A stretch of 64,000 nt of DNA from Cepaea nemoralis (Eukaryota; Mollusca; Gastropoda; Stylommatophora; Helicidae), in contig JACEFZ010028321.1 of the NCBI GenBank assembly GCA_014155875.1, positions 62,001-126,000 of the forward strand, written 5' to 3'. How positions within the stretch are numbered: the stretch's first letter is position 1; every line of letters begins with the position of its first letter. The position numbers and the translations under genes were made by a program. Positions 1-10,918 of the stretch are shown piece after piece. The notes under the pieces were generated by a model. That model did no database searches and was not told the DNA's origin. It saw only the letters and a program-made list of their open reading frames with translations.

Positions 1-276
1 GCTGAGAGAGATATTAGGGCGTCCTGTCTCGATATATGTCAACCCAATAATGGAAGGCCAAGTGGCGATAGACAAGAATGACGATCTGCAAAATGTCTAC
101 ATCTACTGCAATCTCACAGCGGCGAGACCCATCGGAGACGCCATGGTCCCGCTACTTAAGGCGGTCCCGATCATGACACTCAGATAGAACCAGAGCAGCG
201 GCTTTTGTCGTAAACACTGGCCTGTAACCGCTGCAAATATCAGCTAGTAGTATTCTGGTAATCTGCTCTGTGTCCA
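1..276 (-). pseudogene. Possible start of the next Polinton gene (protease?)
   Basis: Immediately downstream of the capsid gene a frame opens with Met at 274-276 and reads about 30 residues starting MDTEQITRIL before it breaks. In many Polintons a short adenain-like cysteine protease gene lies close to the capsid gene and begins with a similar short helix, so this could be its start. No catalytic His or Cys can be seen because the window ends. This is an inference from position and a weak N-terminal resemblance. Confidence 0.25.
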
Positions 277-279
277 TTA

Positions 280-1250
280 TGAGGCATAGTCTGTTAGCAT
301 TTCTCTGGTCTTGGAGATTTCAATTATCCCGTCGTGCTCGGCGTAAACGATAACTTGTAATGGCTCTGGGTTGGGTGTGTTGAACTTAAATTCCAGTGTT
401 AAAGGCCCAGTACTCGGCATTTCAAACTGGTCTCCGTCCAGTAAACTGGGACTCGGATCAACGGCATGCAACGTATAGCCATACTTAAATTGATTTGCCG
501 GCGTCTTTGCCCACCAAACCCATAGCTAGATTAGTACCAATATAGGCTCGTTCGTATTGGTTATGATCAAAGCCCATCGTGAAAGGTTTGCTGGTGGCAG
601 ATCGGCCAGCAACGATTACCTTCAGATACATCAGACCAAAAGTTTGAAAATTATATGGGTTAGAGTTGAAGGTGCTGCTGAAAGCTGCTGATGTAATTAG
701 TCCAATCCCGATGCGAGTTGTGTTTGACTCATAAATAGATTGTCTTGAGTGTGAGATAACATACCTCGAGGGCGAGGGTGATGGTCAGATTTAGTTCGGC
801 TTTACGAACAACCAGCTCGGCGTACATTATAATGGAGGAATAACCAAGTGCACCGTCGGGGGCCAAGAGGTTAAAGATGGATTTCGATGGAGTCAGCTTA
901 ATTTTCACATCCACGCCGTTTATCATATAGCGGTCTTGCGCAAACAATGTTAGCGTGTAGTCGACCCATTATATCTATTTCTAGACTCTCACTGACTCCT
1001 TGACCTCATGTTTTTAGTCCTTTGTTATTATTGCCTTGCGTCTCATCGAGATATTTGGCCGTATCATAGTAATAGAGGGTGGCTGAGAGGTGACACTTTT
1101 TGGCTTTCTCCCAGTGATTCAACGTCGCTTCCAAGTAGGCTCTATACGGATATGTTTTTTTTTCACTAGGGGTGATTAGCATGTCGTTGAGTGAAACGTC
1201 CACTTGAGAAAAAAAATTGCGCAGGTATTAGTTGAATATCACATTAAATG
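280..1250 (-). pseudogene. Polinton major capsid protein, broken
   Basis: Three in-order blocks of the double-jelly-roll major capsid protein lie in shifting frames. Block one (about 1203-1006) carries DVSLNDMLITPSE and YPYRAYLEATLN, typical of the first jelly roll. Block two (about 947-729) carries QDRYMINGVDVKIKLTPS, the most conserved capsid stretch. Block three (about 660-280) carries a YERAYIGTNLAMG segment and ends with VIVYAEHDGIIEI, matching the family's C-terminal strand. Intact family members are about 450-600 residues. Here the blocks are separated by stops and frameshifts. The protein would form the icosahedral shell of the virus-like particle; this copy cannot. The N-terminus upstream of about 1250 is not recognisable. 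Confidence 0.75.
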
Positions 1251-1449
1251 TTCCGCACTGCCCCATGTGAAAAGTGGAAAAGATAGGAGTCTCGACAAAC
1301 AACGGCCCGCTCATGCACACTGTGCAAAATGCCACTGCCAGAATGTCTCCACAAAAGTCCTCTACGAACAATACAGTTCATCCTTGATGGAATTAGCAGT
1401 CACTTTCCTAACCAGATGTTCACCTACAAAGTCTCGATGTTTCTAGATA

Positions 1450-2493
1450 TTGTTGTTCCGTTTCAAGATGTTTTCTAGCCAGCCACGTCATTTTCCTGGT
1501 ATCTGGTTAGGTCTGAAATCAAACTGTTGAATGACGAGTTATACCCGAACCACTTCACTAAATATTCTTTAATACCTCATCTCCTGGGTCTTTCTAGTAA
1601 GATTGTTTCGACCCGATACACTTGTTTATCTCCGACTGCTTGGATCTCTTCTCAGTAGAATGAACCTTTCAGCACATATTAACCGGACTGGTCTTGTTTA
1701 TACGACTGACGGTAAACAGTTCTTCTGTCCACGAAGGCATATAGCCTTTTTCTAAACTGTTGTTTGGGTTGAGCCAACCTGACCCGGTCCCCTTCTGTAA
1801 AATTGGACTTTTCTTGGTGTGACTGTCTTCTGGTATATATTATTCCACACCTCTTCTTGGTTGATGTAGTTGACTTGCACGGGTACCACGCGAATGCTTC
1901 TATGCTATGAACCGTTGTAGTTGCGGATCAGCTTATCCATCTCGTCAACCTAGTGAAGTGTATTGGTCTTGGTGAAATACCGCCACATTTTTTTTAAGGG
2001 TCCGGTTGAATCTTTCCACTATCGTGGCTTTAATGTCTTCATTCTCGGTCGTAAAGAAATACACACCTTGGTCTTTCAGAAATTTAAAGAAAGTCCGGTT
2101 GACAAATTCCGACTCTTTGTTGGTTGAAAATGTACTGTTTGTCTATCGGCAAAAATTTTACTCACTGCCTCCACTAGCTCTTTCCCTATCTTCTTCTTGT
2201 CAGGATGGCCCAAGCATATTTACTAAACACATCGAGACATGTCACTAGATACGATATCCCATCGTTGTATCTTTGTAATTGTCTCATATCTATCAAGTCG
2301 GTTTGAAATGGTTGATTTATACCACCAGTTATAGTTTTGCGTCTGTGAATACATTGGTAGATCAGTTTATGTAGAGTAAACGTATCCTGATGTTGTAACC
2401 AAGCCTCTATTTTTTCAGTTTAGTGTTTCGTTTTATGGCATAGGCTCTGGGTTTTTCAAGGTCGTAGTAATACTTTCTTATTTGCGCTGCCAT
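1450..2493 (-). pseudogene. Polinton integrase (rve fold plus chromodomain), broken
   Basis: Fragments of a retroviral-type DDE integrase appear in order on the - strand. The start is MAAQIRKYYYDLEKPRAYA. A block with RRKTITGGINQPFQTDLIDM includes the first catalytic Asp. The next block, YNDGISYLVTCLDVFSKYAW, is the signature after the first catalytic residue. Near the end, VYRVETILLERPR and KEYLVKWFGYNSSFNS form the chromodomain that Polinton integrases carry. Many stops and frameshifts interrupt it. The enzyme would integrate the element with a 6-bp duplication. It sits between the small virion genes and the capsid gene, not at an element end. Confidence 0.8.
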
Positions 2494-2589
2494 TTTTCCA
2501 ACTTGGGTGTGATTATCTTACTCCTCTTCTTGTGTCACCTGAGTCTGTAAGCGGGGTTGTCTCGACTACTTGACATTCAGCAGGTGTTA

Positions 2590-2898
2590 CTTGAGTCTTG
2601 AGCGTTAATTGAAGCTGTAATGGTTAAATAGGCGTCTAGACTACTGGTGCCGGTAGAGTGCTGACTTTGGGTTTTGTTCCTTGATGTCCACTGTGCCTTA
2701 GGATTTGTGTCTGTACTGATCTAGTCAACTCAGATACCACTGCAAGGTTTACTGATACACTCCGGCTTTTTCCCAAGGTGGTAGATCTTCGGTTTCCAGG
2801 ACTTGTTGCGTTTGATGATCCACGTCACGCAGGTTATCTGTTAGTGTGTCGGGTGGTACATAGGGTTTTTCCAGCATCCGGGGATCGATAAGGATCAT
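2590..2898 (-). pseudogene. Polinton small conserved ORF, broken
   Basis: A frame begins with Met at 2896-2898 (MILIDPRMLEKPYVPP), continues through a DHQTQQVLE segment and a short LDQYRH block, then decays. Short proteins with this layout, a hydrophobic Met-rich start followed by a helical tyrosine-containing segment, are regularly found between the basic virion gene and downstream genes in Polintons. No function is known to me. It lies directly after the basic protein gene with an 8-bp gap, which supports co-transcription in the ancestral element. Confidence 0.55.
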
Positions 2899-2906
2899 TT
2901 TCTTCA

Positions 2907-3231
2907 TTACAAACCCAAGACGCATTTCAACACTTTTAGAATGGGGCCTAATAAAGCGCCTGTGAATCCACCTTGTTGCAAGATTTGTTTCCGTTTCTTG
3001 ATAGACAGTTTCTTACCCGTGAGCGCTCTCAGACTCTTTTTGTGCTGCTGCATTCGCCTTTTCTGAGCCGGCGTCAGTGGAACATTACCTTTCAATACAT
3101 TGTGAAAACATTTGCAAACTGATTGGACGAGGTCATGGGTACGCTGTTTTAATTACGGCTTTTACGGCAGCCGGCTTCGCCTCGTCCAGGAAGCGCAGCA
3201 TAGCCCTGTGACGTTTTACCTGGTTGTACAT
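2907..3231 (-). pseudogene. Polinton small basic virion-type protein (PX-like), one frameshift
   Basis: The N-terminal part starts with Met at 3229-3231 (MYNQVKRHRAML) and has a KPAAVKAVIK block. The downstream part, in another frame, reads NVLKGNVPLTPAQKRRMQQ, then a Lys/Arg-rich middle and a glycine/leucine-rich hydrophobic tail ending at 2910. This is the widely conserved small Polinton protein of about 100 residues, usually compared with adenoviral core/minor capsid peptides. A single frameshift near 3140 separates the halves; the second half is intact for 62 residues, the best-preserved stretch of the element. Confidence 0.7.
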
Positions 3232-3254
3232 ACTATTTGGGAACTTAATCGTCT

Positions 3255-3845
3255 TGACGCTGATCAGGGAAAAATACTGATTCGTAAGCGGAGCTGATAT
3301 GGTGTTTCCTGTCGAAGGTCAAAGAGAAAGCACCCAGTGTGGAGCCGCTGTGACGTCCTTAAAACTCTCTTGGACATATTACACGCGGCCTGGATACATC
3401 TGTTTGGACAGACTTGGTAATCTGCGACTCGTCATGAGGGCTCTTAAATACTGCTAGGTAATGCGAATTCAGACTGATGGTTCGTTGTTCTTTACAATGA
3501 AGTTCTGGACTATTACATAACGTCGAGGTTACGATGATGACTGCCCTTAGTAAATAGTTTTGTCCCTCTATCATCTATCTCGGACATTAGGTCATCTATC
3601 ACAACTAGTCGACGTATATCCACTGTCGATTTTTCCATATTCGGCAGGCCTTTGTTAAACTGAACACCCTTCATAGACTCAAACATGGATTTCCATTCTT
3701 CCTAGCACCATATACCTTCCTCTGCAATCGGGTCGATGATGTCTGGTAGATGGGTCAGGAACTTTTGCACAAAGACGGATTTTCCACTCCCCGTTGTTCC
3801 CGCAACAAAGCCGTAAAAGGATGTTTCCACCTAGGATTCATGATT
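3255..3845 (-). pseudogene. Polinton FtsK/HerA-type packaging ATPase, broken
   Basis: A Walker A loop GTTGSGKS is followed by VFVQKFLTHLPDIIDPI. A Walker B-like VVIDDLMSEIDD comes next, then RTISLNSHYLAVFKSPHDES (sensor-type Asn-Ser and Lys-Ser-Pro segment), and a C-terminal AYESVFFPDQ block. This order matches the genome-packaging ATPase shared by Polintons and related viruses. The expected start is near 3845. Three or more frameshifts or stops break it. It would pump DNA into the capsid; here it only marks the element's ancestry. The basic small gene begins 24 bp downstream. Confidence 0.8.
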
Positions 3846-3890
3846 AATAATAAACACCTACCCATCTATGTCACATATTTTATTGGGTTT

Positions 3891-4034
3891 CTTCTTCTTC
3901 TTCTTCGTTCATCCGGATTTTTTTTCGGATGTGACTGCGTTGTGCCTGTTTACAGCAGAGCTGCGTTCTTGCGCCGTTAGGCCGACACATCCGACTTCTG
4001 CGGGCATTTGTTGACCGGGTTAACCTTCCCGGGG
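3891..4034 (-). mobile_element. GAA-tailed SINE, copy 1 (in the Polinton)
   Basis: A roughly 144-bp element in reverse orientation, with its (CTT)n tail at 3891-3905 and head near 4034. It is flanked by an exact 11-bp direct repeat, TTATTGGGTTT (3880-3890 and 4035-4045), a target-site duplication from LINE-type insertion. The body shares a CGGATGTG-type core and ATCCGGA-type 3' end with copies at 7281, 38073, 39543 and 49863. It post-dates the Polinton. Confidence 0.85.
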
Positions 4035-4189
4035 TTATTGGGTTTGATCCCGCGCCTGCCACCGCCCGATCACTTTTCGCCGGCCGGATTTTAAAAGATT
4101 ACCAAAAATCAGTTATTCTGAGTTATATCCCTGGAAAATTAATGTCACATAGAGCTATATAAGGAAATATTCTGGAGCTGGCTCACAAA

Positions 4190-5424
4190 AAAAGGTGGAT
4201 AAATCTCCTACCATACTACTAATGTGTGTTGCAGTGGTCTCTTCTGACCAACGGAATGCTACTGTGACTGCGTCCACCTCCATTCTCATGCTGGAGGTCG
4301 TAGCCTCAAATTCCATACTCTCCTTTTTCAAGAATGGTCCATTAGCCTTCGCAATGAAACCCCAACCACTCCGTCTGTTTTCTCACCACTGACTCCATCA
4401 GTATAGACCACTATGTCACCTAGATGTGTATTACTCTGGATCAGTTGTTGCACCACAAATTCTGTGCGGCCCGCTACCCACTATCTGCACTCACGACCCA
4501 GTGTTACTATTACATTATGCCAGAACGTCTGACTGCCGATAATTCGACCCACTCTTTTTCACGATTAATGGTCTTAGATCACAAACCTGACGAATGGATA
4601 TTTCTGCCTGTGCCATCCAGGACCTGCCTCGTCTTAGTCTATGACCCTTGACCATATCCTTGTCTTCATGCAGGGGGTTATCCCAATCTGCAGGAGCTCT
4701 CAGATACCATTTGGCCAGAAGGACCCTATATCTATTCGTCATTGTTGGTAGTGGCCGGATATACCCCATGCATGTAATTGGTGTGTCCTTTGTACACGGT
4801 AGAATCACCAACATGGCCGCATTTTGTATGCGCTCCAACCTTTTAAGCTGGCTCTTTGATACTGTTATGAGCCCCAAACAATACTCAGTGACAGTAATTA
4901 TTAATTGCTGAAAGAGCATGTAAAGCATCCTCTGCTCTACCCCGGTTGTTGCCATCGCCCTCAAAGCATTAAGTCCCCTACCAGCCTTCACCACCAAAGC
5001 CTCCACATGATCTTTAAAAGCGTACACCTATCGAAGGTGATACCCAAGTACTTCAATTTACTCACTCTACTAAGAGGACATCCATTCAATATAATACATG
5101 GGATATCTGCCTTCACGATCCTGTTATCCAGGGAGTACCACACAACCGAAGCCGTGTCTGGGTTTATAATGGCCTCCTGCGTCCCCACACCACGCTGTCG
5201 CGCTGTTTACTTCCACCTGTAAATCTGCAGCCAAACTTTCCTTATTTCTGCCCTGTCTGTACACCAGCACATCATCTGCAAATGTCAAGATTCTACCCAC
5301 ATCTGGTGTCTCAATAGCTGCTACTTTACTGGTGTAGATGTTAAAGAGCACTGGGTACACGGCAGATCCCTGTGGCAACCCAGGTGCAATAGTACAGGGA
5401 TCAGAAGTCCAGGAACCCATGCGC

Positions 5425-5425
<1 letters not shown>
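4190..5425 (-). mobile_element. RNase H-type non-LTR retrotransposon fragment (RT + RNase H)
   Basis: The - strand shows the reverse transcriptase catalytic region with LPQGSAVYPVLFNIY and TFADDVLVYRQG (FADD box) at about 5420-5124. A 170-residue frame at 5027-4515 holds the RT thumb/connection (YCLGLITVSKSQLKRLE). A further fragment has DIVVYTDGVS, the start of RNase H, at about 4400. The order RT then RNase H is that of I/Jockey-group LINEs. Frameshifts separate the pieces and the 5' half with the endonuclease is missing. The copy begins next to the (GACA)n tract at 5424. Confidence 0.75.
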
Positions 5426-5489
<64 letters not shown>

Positions 5490-5553
5490 GCAAAATGTCG
5501 TTTTAACTAGGTTGCGAATTTACTATGCAGACCAAAAAAAACATACCTGAAAC

Positions 5554-5612
<59 letters not shown>

Positions 5613-5690
5613 CAGAAGGCAGACAGGCAGACCGACAAACAGACAGACAGACATACAGAAGACAGGCAGACAGACACGCTTTAACATGGT
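5424..5690 (+). repeat. (GACA)n microsatellite, interrupted
   Basis: Near-perfect GACA/ACAG tetranucleotide repeats at 5424-5490, 5557-5611 and a degenerate run to about 5680, separated by about 66 bp of unique sequence. Apparent ORFs on both strands here are repeat artefacts. Confidence 0.95.
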
Positions 5691-5764
5691 CCACAGTGAC
5701 TATGAAATCAAAGCCGTTGTGGATTTGGTAAAACAGATCCCTAGTTTGGAACAGAAAGATCTCC

Positions 5765-6310
5765 CCCGATGTGTCTCCACCTTGCCGTGGTGGGGGAGCT
5801 TGAGTGTCCCGTTGACCCCATGTGCTTGCCGATGGGTGAAAACTACATATCGGACAGCGTATGGGATAGGGACCAGACTAAGAGAGACACAACCTGCTGC
5901 TCTGCAGGAGACTGAGGATAGCAGTCAAAAGTTTAAATCAGGCGCATGAAGGCAGTTCTTGTTTCGGACAATACTCTAAGGCTCTCTGTCGAGGGTTTAG
6001 GCTGAACGCCTCTAAGCCACAGACCCTCGGATCTGAGAGTCGGGCCGATATCCACCTACCGAAAAATTGGAATCGAGATACTGAGCAAGCTACATGCCCA
6101 GTTCTGACACTTGTTTGAAGGCTCTCAGCTGAGGGATATGTTGGATTCCCGGATGAGATGGCCTGGCCGTTTCTCACTGACTGCTGCACGAAGGTAAGGT
6201 GCTGAGCCGGCAGCACATGTAGCCTACCTCGTGAGCGAGTACAAAAAGTCAGTAAAATGCCCCAGTCGAAGGAAATGGTTACGAAAACTGTCTGTATCTA
6301 ACTCATAGAG
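5765..6310 (+). repeat. Unclassified GC-richer block, possibly a LINE 5' region
   Basis: The block starts with a short hairpin-forming CCACCTTGCCGTGGTGGGGG and is GC-richer than its surroundings, with no convincing reading frame. A related ACCTTGCCGT motif occurs at 35928. Such leaders often belong to 5' ends of non-LTR elements, but I see no coding region attached. Confidence 0.3.
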
Positions 6311-6455
6311 AGTGTAGATAAAGTGGAGAAACGTCTCAATAACGCGAAATGGAACGCACGGCGAGCGAACCTATTGCGTGGTCCAAAGTCAAAAGCAAAA
6401 GCTTACCGAGTGGATGTCGCCCGCAGTCTGACCGCCCCTGGAGCTCACTTGAGCG

Positions 6456-7280
6456 ACCAGTGGCAAGCGAGATGCCCAATACATGGAAGTGAGGAACTAA
6501 AGCAGCCATGAGCAGGACGTGGCAACTCCTCGGGTGAGCCCAGTCTCGGAGCAATATGTGCCGGCTCTGCAATTATGGAAGCCTCCTTGGATAGCGAGGG
6601 ACTGCCCATTGACTGCCCCTGCCTTCCCTTGAGGGCCGACCGCGATGTCGTTGGTCGTTCTATCTTGACCAGCTGAGATGTGGGCGACATCACAACAGCC
6701 TAACGTGCCTCGAAATCAGAGGAAGGTTAACCTCATTAAAAAATGCCCGCCGGAAGTCGGAAGTGTCGTCCTACGGGTGGCAAACTAAAAATTGACACTA
6801 CGCAATTACGTCCGAGTGAAATGTCTCGCCCGAATGTCTCTCGTGCTATAGGAACAGCTCTGACTACCTAGTTTCCGAATGCCGCTCTTGTTCGGAACAG
6901 CTCTGACTAGGTAGTTTTCCGAATGTCCGCTGTGCCTGGAACAGCTCTGATGGGTACAGGGACAAGCACATGTCCGAAAACTCGCTTAGTATAAACCAAC
7001 CGCAGAGCTGACTGGTTTGTGCAGGAACGGCCCAGGGCGAGCGAAATGCCCAATATATTGAAGTGAGGAATTAAAACAGCCATGAGCAGGACGTGACGAT
7101 TCCCTCGGTAAACCCAGCACCAGAGCGTTATGTGCCGGCTCTGCAATTATGAAAGCCACCCAGGATGGCGGAAAATGCTATGGACTGTCCCTGCCTTCAC
7201 TTGAGGGATGACCGTGTAGTCTTCGACTGTTCCAACTTGACCAGCTGAGATGTGGACGGTACCACAAAAAGTGAGAGTCT
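6456..7280 (+). repeat. Direct duplication of about 240 bp with a 45-bp tandem repeat between
   Basis: The segment at about 6460-6690 (CCATGAGCAGGACGTG, TATGTGCCGGCTCTGCAATT, GACCAGCTGAGATGTGG) recurs at about 7045-7270. Between them, at about 6850-6960, lie three copies of a 45-bp unit starting GGAACAGCTCTGA. Each large copy is followed by a version of the GAA-tailed SINE (diverged at 6715-6830, intact at 7281-7426), so the whole cassette may have been duplicated. Confidence 0.65.
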
Positions 7281-7426
7281 CCCAGGATTGCTAACCTGGT
7301 CAAAAATGCACGCTAAAAGTCGGATGTGTTGGCCTGAGGGTTTCGACCCGAGGGTGCCTAACCAGACACACCGCAATCACATCTGAAAAAATCACTCCGG
7401 ATGAACGCAAAGAAGAAGAAGAAGAA
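7281..7426 (+). mobile_element. GAA-tailed SINE, copy 2
   Basis: Same body as copy 1, in the forward direction. It begins CCCAGGATTGCTAACCTGG, has the core AAGTCGGATGTGTTGG and ends CTCCGGATGAACGCAAAGAA followed by (GAA)n. No clear target duplication is visible, consistent with it being part of the duplicated cassette. Confidence 0.75.
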
Positions 7427-7974
7427 CAGAAAGATGAAGAGTTCTCTACCGGTTTGAACGTTTATGTAGATTTCTATCAACTCTTCTCTGGGATTCTGAA
7501 ACCAGACTGTGTATAGCCAACGTGCATGGAGATTTAACCACTTCCACATGGGCTGTCTTAGGAAACTGCTGAACATTAAAAGCCCAGTTAAGGTTTCATC
7601 TTTAGACGTTTTCTCAGCAGGTTGGCACATTTAGCTTCCACGTTATTCGATACTTCGAACAATAAACACAGAATGGCCCGTTCAGATTATTTTAGCATCT
7701 TTATAACAAAAATGTCCAGTGTCAGATTGGTCAAATTAGCCACCTTTCAGCTCATTCAATGGACTGATAGATATGATCCTCTTAGCCAATCATGAACAAA
7801 CAGCATCAATAAACTGCATGAATTGATAGGATTATCGTTTCTGAGTCACATAGAGAATATACGCGGCACAATATCACAGAAAAGATTGCTCCTGTAGTCT
7901 TAGCCAACACTTATGAGGTTTAGAAGGAACCAAAAAAAAAAAAGATTTGAGGGGGGTTGGGTGGGGGGCGTAAA

Positions 7975-8165
7975 CATAAGAAACTTCGTTGCATATGGTG
8001 CACCCCTTATGGCAGAGTGCGAGCTTCGTAGTTACAGCAACGACCCTAAGGAATCTACGAGAAAGCTGCACTGGTGAACCCAGTGACGAAGTCCGATAAC
8101 GAACCTATGACCTTTGTATTGCGAGGCAGGTGGCTTGACCATTTCGCCACGGACACCCCTTCGAG
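7975..8165 (-). mobile_element. tRNA-derived SINE (- strand)
   Basis: On the - strand the head has an A-box-like TGGCGAAATGGTCAAG and a B-box-like AGGTTCGTTATC, in the spacing of a tRNA gene, followed by an unrelated body. It cannot fold into a proper cloverleaf, so it is a SINE head, not a tRNA gene. Confidence 0.6.
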
Positions 8166-8274
8166 GAACTAACACTGTAGCAGTACCATCTTCACACTGA
8201 CAACTACTGGGGTGAGTTGGCAATTGAGCACAGTAAGTCTTATCTGTTGCATGTATAGACCAGACATTCTTGTA

Positions 8275-8612
8275 TGTATACAGTATGCAAAAAATTCCAT
8301 GGACAGACAGAAAAACAAATGACCAAGTACTACAAGAAACAAATTAAAATCGTAAATTGATTAGAGAAATTAGACGTAGACCGTCAACATTTTTGGACAT
8401 GTTATGAGAAGAAATAACTTGGAGAACTTGTTGACAACTGGCAAAATCGAAGGGAACAGATCAAGGGGAAGACAGAGAAGTAAACACCTGGATGGCTTGG
8501 CCACATGGCATGGTCGAGACAGGAACACTGAGCTGATCCACGACTCTAATGATCGAGTGAAATGGCGAGTCATGACAGCCCACGCTTTCCGGCATGGCAT
8601 ATGATGGATGGA
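8275..8612 (+). mobile_element. BovB-type RTE fragment, 3' end
   Basis: Encodes the C-terminal part of the RTE reverse transcriptase in decayed form (IPWTDRKTNDQVLQETN, then MRRNNLENLLTTGKIEGNRS). It ends with a short GATGGATGG tail at about 8604-8612. This is one of at least seven copies of the same family in the window. Confidence 0.8.
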
Positions 8613-8624
8613 TACAATATGTAT

Positions 8625-8630
<6 letters not shown>

Positions 8631-8709
<79 letters not shown>
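8631..8709. repeat. (TA)n microsatellite
   Basis: About 39 TA units, directly abutting the TAGCTGACC element. Confidence 0.95.
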
Positions 8710-9640
8710 TAGCTGACCCGGCCCGGCTTCGCCCAGGCCCTGGAGGGGATCTATCTATCTATCAGTCAGTCTGTCTGCTTGTTTGTCTGTCTGGCTGGCT
8801 GACCCGGCCCGGCTTCACCCAGTCCCTGGTGGGGAGCATCTCATTTAATTCATATAAGTAGTCATATAATCTCTCCCGTTCCCGACTATCTGTCTGTCTG
8901 TCTATCTGACCGGGCCCGGCTTCACCCAGTCCCTGGTGGGGAGCATCTAATTTAATTCATATACGTAGTCATATAAGCTCTCCCGTTCCCGACTGTCTGT
9001 ATGTCTGTCTGTCCCGGCTTCACCCAGTCCATGGTGGGGAGCATCTAATTTAATTCATATAAGTAGTCATATAAGCTCTCCCGTTCCCGACTGTCTGTCT
9101 GTCTATCTGTCTGACCGGCGTGGTTTCGCCCAGCTTTTGGCGCACAGTAACTTAAAAGAATGTCCTTCCACACACCATTCAATGAAAACTGTAGAAAAAG
9201 ATGGGTTAAAATGTTATGCATAATGCATTATTTTTATGCCAACTGTAAAAATACCTTAAAGATTATATCATTATTTAATATAACTCATATGCCTAAAAAT
9301 AACTATAGACAAAGAGTGTAACAATAGTGCAGGAAAGTCCAACAATATGACTATAAAGTATTTAGAAATGTTATTAAAAGTTATGCCCCTTGAAATAACT
9401 TTTCTAGAGTGAAGTGCCCCTGCTATATAGACATTATATAATGAAAATGGAAAAGTAAATGTTATTAAATAAGTCGAAGATTTTACATTAAGAAATTATC
9501 ATAGTCGGTTGCAAATGAATGAAAGGAAGACGTGTAGAAAATTTCATCTCAATCGGATGTACCGTTATTGAACGCATCCAATACCCACAAACCCACAAAC
9601 CCACAAACATACACTCTGTTTTTTATTTTATGATCTGTTT
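8708..9640 (+). mobile_element. TAGCTGACC element, copy 1
   Basis: Non-coding repeat starting ACTAGCTGACCCGGCCCGG. The first part is about four head-to-tail copies of a roughly 100-bp unit (GGCTTCACCCAGTCC, GGGAGCATCT, TAGTCATATAA, CTCTCCCGTTCCCGACT) with TCTG-rich joints. The last part contains GTGTAGAAAATTTCATCTCA and ends in a CAAACCCA-type tail. The end resembles the 3' ends of short RTE-mobilised elements known from many invertebrates. Confidence 0.7.
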
Positions 9641-9642
9641 AA

Positions 9643-10045
<403 letters not shown>

Positions 10046-10284
10046 GCAATGTCTGTCTGTCTGTATGTATGTCGTTTATTTCGTTTGCGGGGTGATCACA
10101 CTACCTCACATAGCTTCACCTTAAATGTGGACCACTGTGGGCAATAGCTCACAGTGAGACTAAGGGTCCACGCCAAAAGAAGGGGGAGGCGGGGGAACCA
10201 GCTGGTCTGGGGTAACCACCAAACCCACACCAAAACAAAAAATTCCCCTATTTAGTTATTGGGATGAAGATTGTTCTCTTCAAA

Positions 10285-10487
10285 TCTGTTCGCCATATTT
10301 CCGGAAACGGGAACGGGAGCTTATATCGCTACTAATATGAATTAAATGAGACGCTCCCCGCCAGGGTCTGGGCGAAGCCGGGTCCGGGTCGTCTTTTTTT
10401 GGGAACGGGAACGGGGGCAGGGGCCGAATATGAATTAAATGAGACGCTCCCCGCCAGGGTCTGGGCGAAGCCGGGCCGGGTCAGCTA

Positions 10488-10490
<3 letters not shown>
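10285..10490 (-). mobile_element. TAGCTGACC element, copy 2 (reverse, 5' part)
   Basis: Reverse copy with two GGGCGAAGCCGGG-containing units. It ends GGGCCGGGTCAGCTAGT at 10490 and is again joined to a dinucleotide repeat. Confidence 0.75.
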
Positions 10491-10566
<76 letters not shown>

Positions 10567-10618
10567 ATGTATGTGTGTGTGTGTGCTCTTGCGTGCGTGC
10601 GTGCGTGCGTGTGTGTAA
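10486..10618. repeat. Compound (GT)n(TA)n(GT)n(GTGC)n microsatellite
   Basis: Successive runs of GT, TA, GT and GTGC/GTGTG units. Confidence 0.95.
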
Positions 10619-10734
10619 AATTAAAATTATTGTAATTATCACTCGCTCGCTTTCTTTGAACTCAAGCGTAGTCCATACTAACTACTTCCTGAAATGAATT
10701 TTGCTTGTGGCTTAGATTTCCCTGTTACCAGTGT

Positions 10735-10918
10735 CCCTCGCCTACAGGCGAAACCGCCCCGACTTCAGAGATACTTGTAATTTACGTACCCAAGTCAAGG
10801 ACGAGAAGTCAATATGTCCTATTTAGGGGTTGAACCCCTTACCTCGGCATCAGCACACCGGATGTGTAAGAACGCGCGTTCTTAACCATTCTGTCATGCT
10901 GACCTCCGTTCTGGTGGC
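10735..10918 (-). mobile_element. tRNA-derived SINE (- strand), family of 48518
   Basis: Reverse copy of the SINE at 48518. Shared parts are the B-box region (GGGGTTGAACCCC on the + strand), AAGAACGCGCGTTCTTAA, and a body with CTTCAGAGATACTTGTAATT. A tRNA-like head is followed by the same non-tRNA body in both copies. Confidence 0.75.

Larger units (their letters stand above)
1..4140 (-). mobile_element. Polinton/Maverick remnant
   Basis: A decayed self-synthesizing DNA transposon read right to left. Interrupted reading frames for a packaging ATPase, two small conserved proteins, a retroviral-type integrase and the double-jelly-roll major capsid protein follow one another with little space between them. 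This combination defines Polintons (Mavericks/adintovirus-like elements). Every gene has stops or frameshifts, so the copy is inactive. The protein-primed DNA polymerase and terminal inverted repeats are not seen; the left end lies outside the window and the right end is blurred by a SINE insertion at 3891-4034. Family assignment rests on recognised motifs in five genes. Confidence 0.85.

Noticed and set aside
5338..5731. Repetitive Arg/Thr/Asp/Gln or Cys/Leu/Ser/Val ORFs
   Set aside because: Translations of the GACA microsatellite.
8562..8861. 99-codon Ile/Tyr-rich ORF
   Set aside because: Mostly (TA)n; the same holds for ORFs at 9753-10124 and 10488-10697.
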